Assembly: GCA_905250115.1 (NCBI GenBank)
Contig: CAJNOI010000041.1
Coordinates: forward strand, 389,606 to 453,605
Direction: 5' to 3'
DNA from: Adineta steineri
Lineage: Eukaryota; Rotifera; Eurotatoria; Adinetida; Adinetidae
DNA length: 64,000 nt
Part shown: positions 63,985-64,000 of the stretch, piece by piece
How positions within the stretch are numbered: the first letter of the stretch is position 1
Layout of the letters: each line of letters begins with the position of its first letter
Position numbers and translations under genes: made by a program
Notes under the pieces: generated by a model
Databases searched by the model: none
What the model was told of the DNA's origin: nothing
What the model saw: the letters and a program-made list of their open reading frames with translations, nothing else

Positions 63985-64000
63985 CTGAGAATAAATTAAT

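Overview
The window is animal nuclear DNA: about 70% A+T, genes cut into many exons by mostly 45-80 nt GT-AG introns, and metazoan-only genes (Prickle, Pellino, tropomyosin, Fox, RSF1). Compactness, intron size and a membrane-anchored multi-Kelch protein of a kind abundant in bdelloid rotifers suggest a bdelloid (Rotaria/Adineta-like). The phylum is an inference; metazoan is certain. A run of exactly 100 N (35054-35153) marks a scaffold gap.

Layout. 1-2.9 kb: no gene seen. 2.9-9.7 kb, minus strand: PC-esterase PCED1, a DeSI/PPPDE desumoylating-type peptidase, and Prickle (PET, LIM, CIIS prenylation box). 12.6-19.7 kb, minus: pseudouridine synthase PUS7 and the bifunctional PFK-2/FBPase-2 (PFKFB). 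22.5-27.4 kb: deubiquitinase YOD1 (minus) and the E3 ligase Pellino (minus), whose first intron contains a whole NAPE-PLD gene on the plus strand. 31.5-36.4 kb, plus: a forkhead factor and tropomyosin with a candidate alternative serine-rich first exon. 37.3-40.6 kb, minus: COA7 and RAD23. 42.3-48.9 kb, plus: a 16-exon RSF1-like chromatin remodelling subunit carrying a private six-fold 41-44 residue repeat. 52.2-55.3 kb, plus: a type II membrane Kelch protein. 57.5-61.0 kb, minus: a GH13 glucan-active enzyme with 13-nt and 3-nt micro-exons. 62.0-64.0 kb, minus: the 3' part of a MAP kinase kinase.

The genes do not form one pathway. Ubiquitin-like biology recurs (DeSI, YOD1, Pellino, RAD23), as do signalling and cytoskeleton (Prickle, Pellino, MAP2K, tropomyosin) and sugar metabolism (PFKFB, GH13). 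Intergenic stretches of 1-4 kb hold microsatellites and a few short non-autonomous DNA transposons (best case 30998-31159). No rRNA, convincing tRNA, CRISPR array or virus-like element was found. Exon limits come from splice signals plus frame continuity; where I summed the exons, the coding length is an exact multiple of three.
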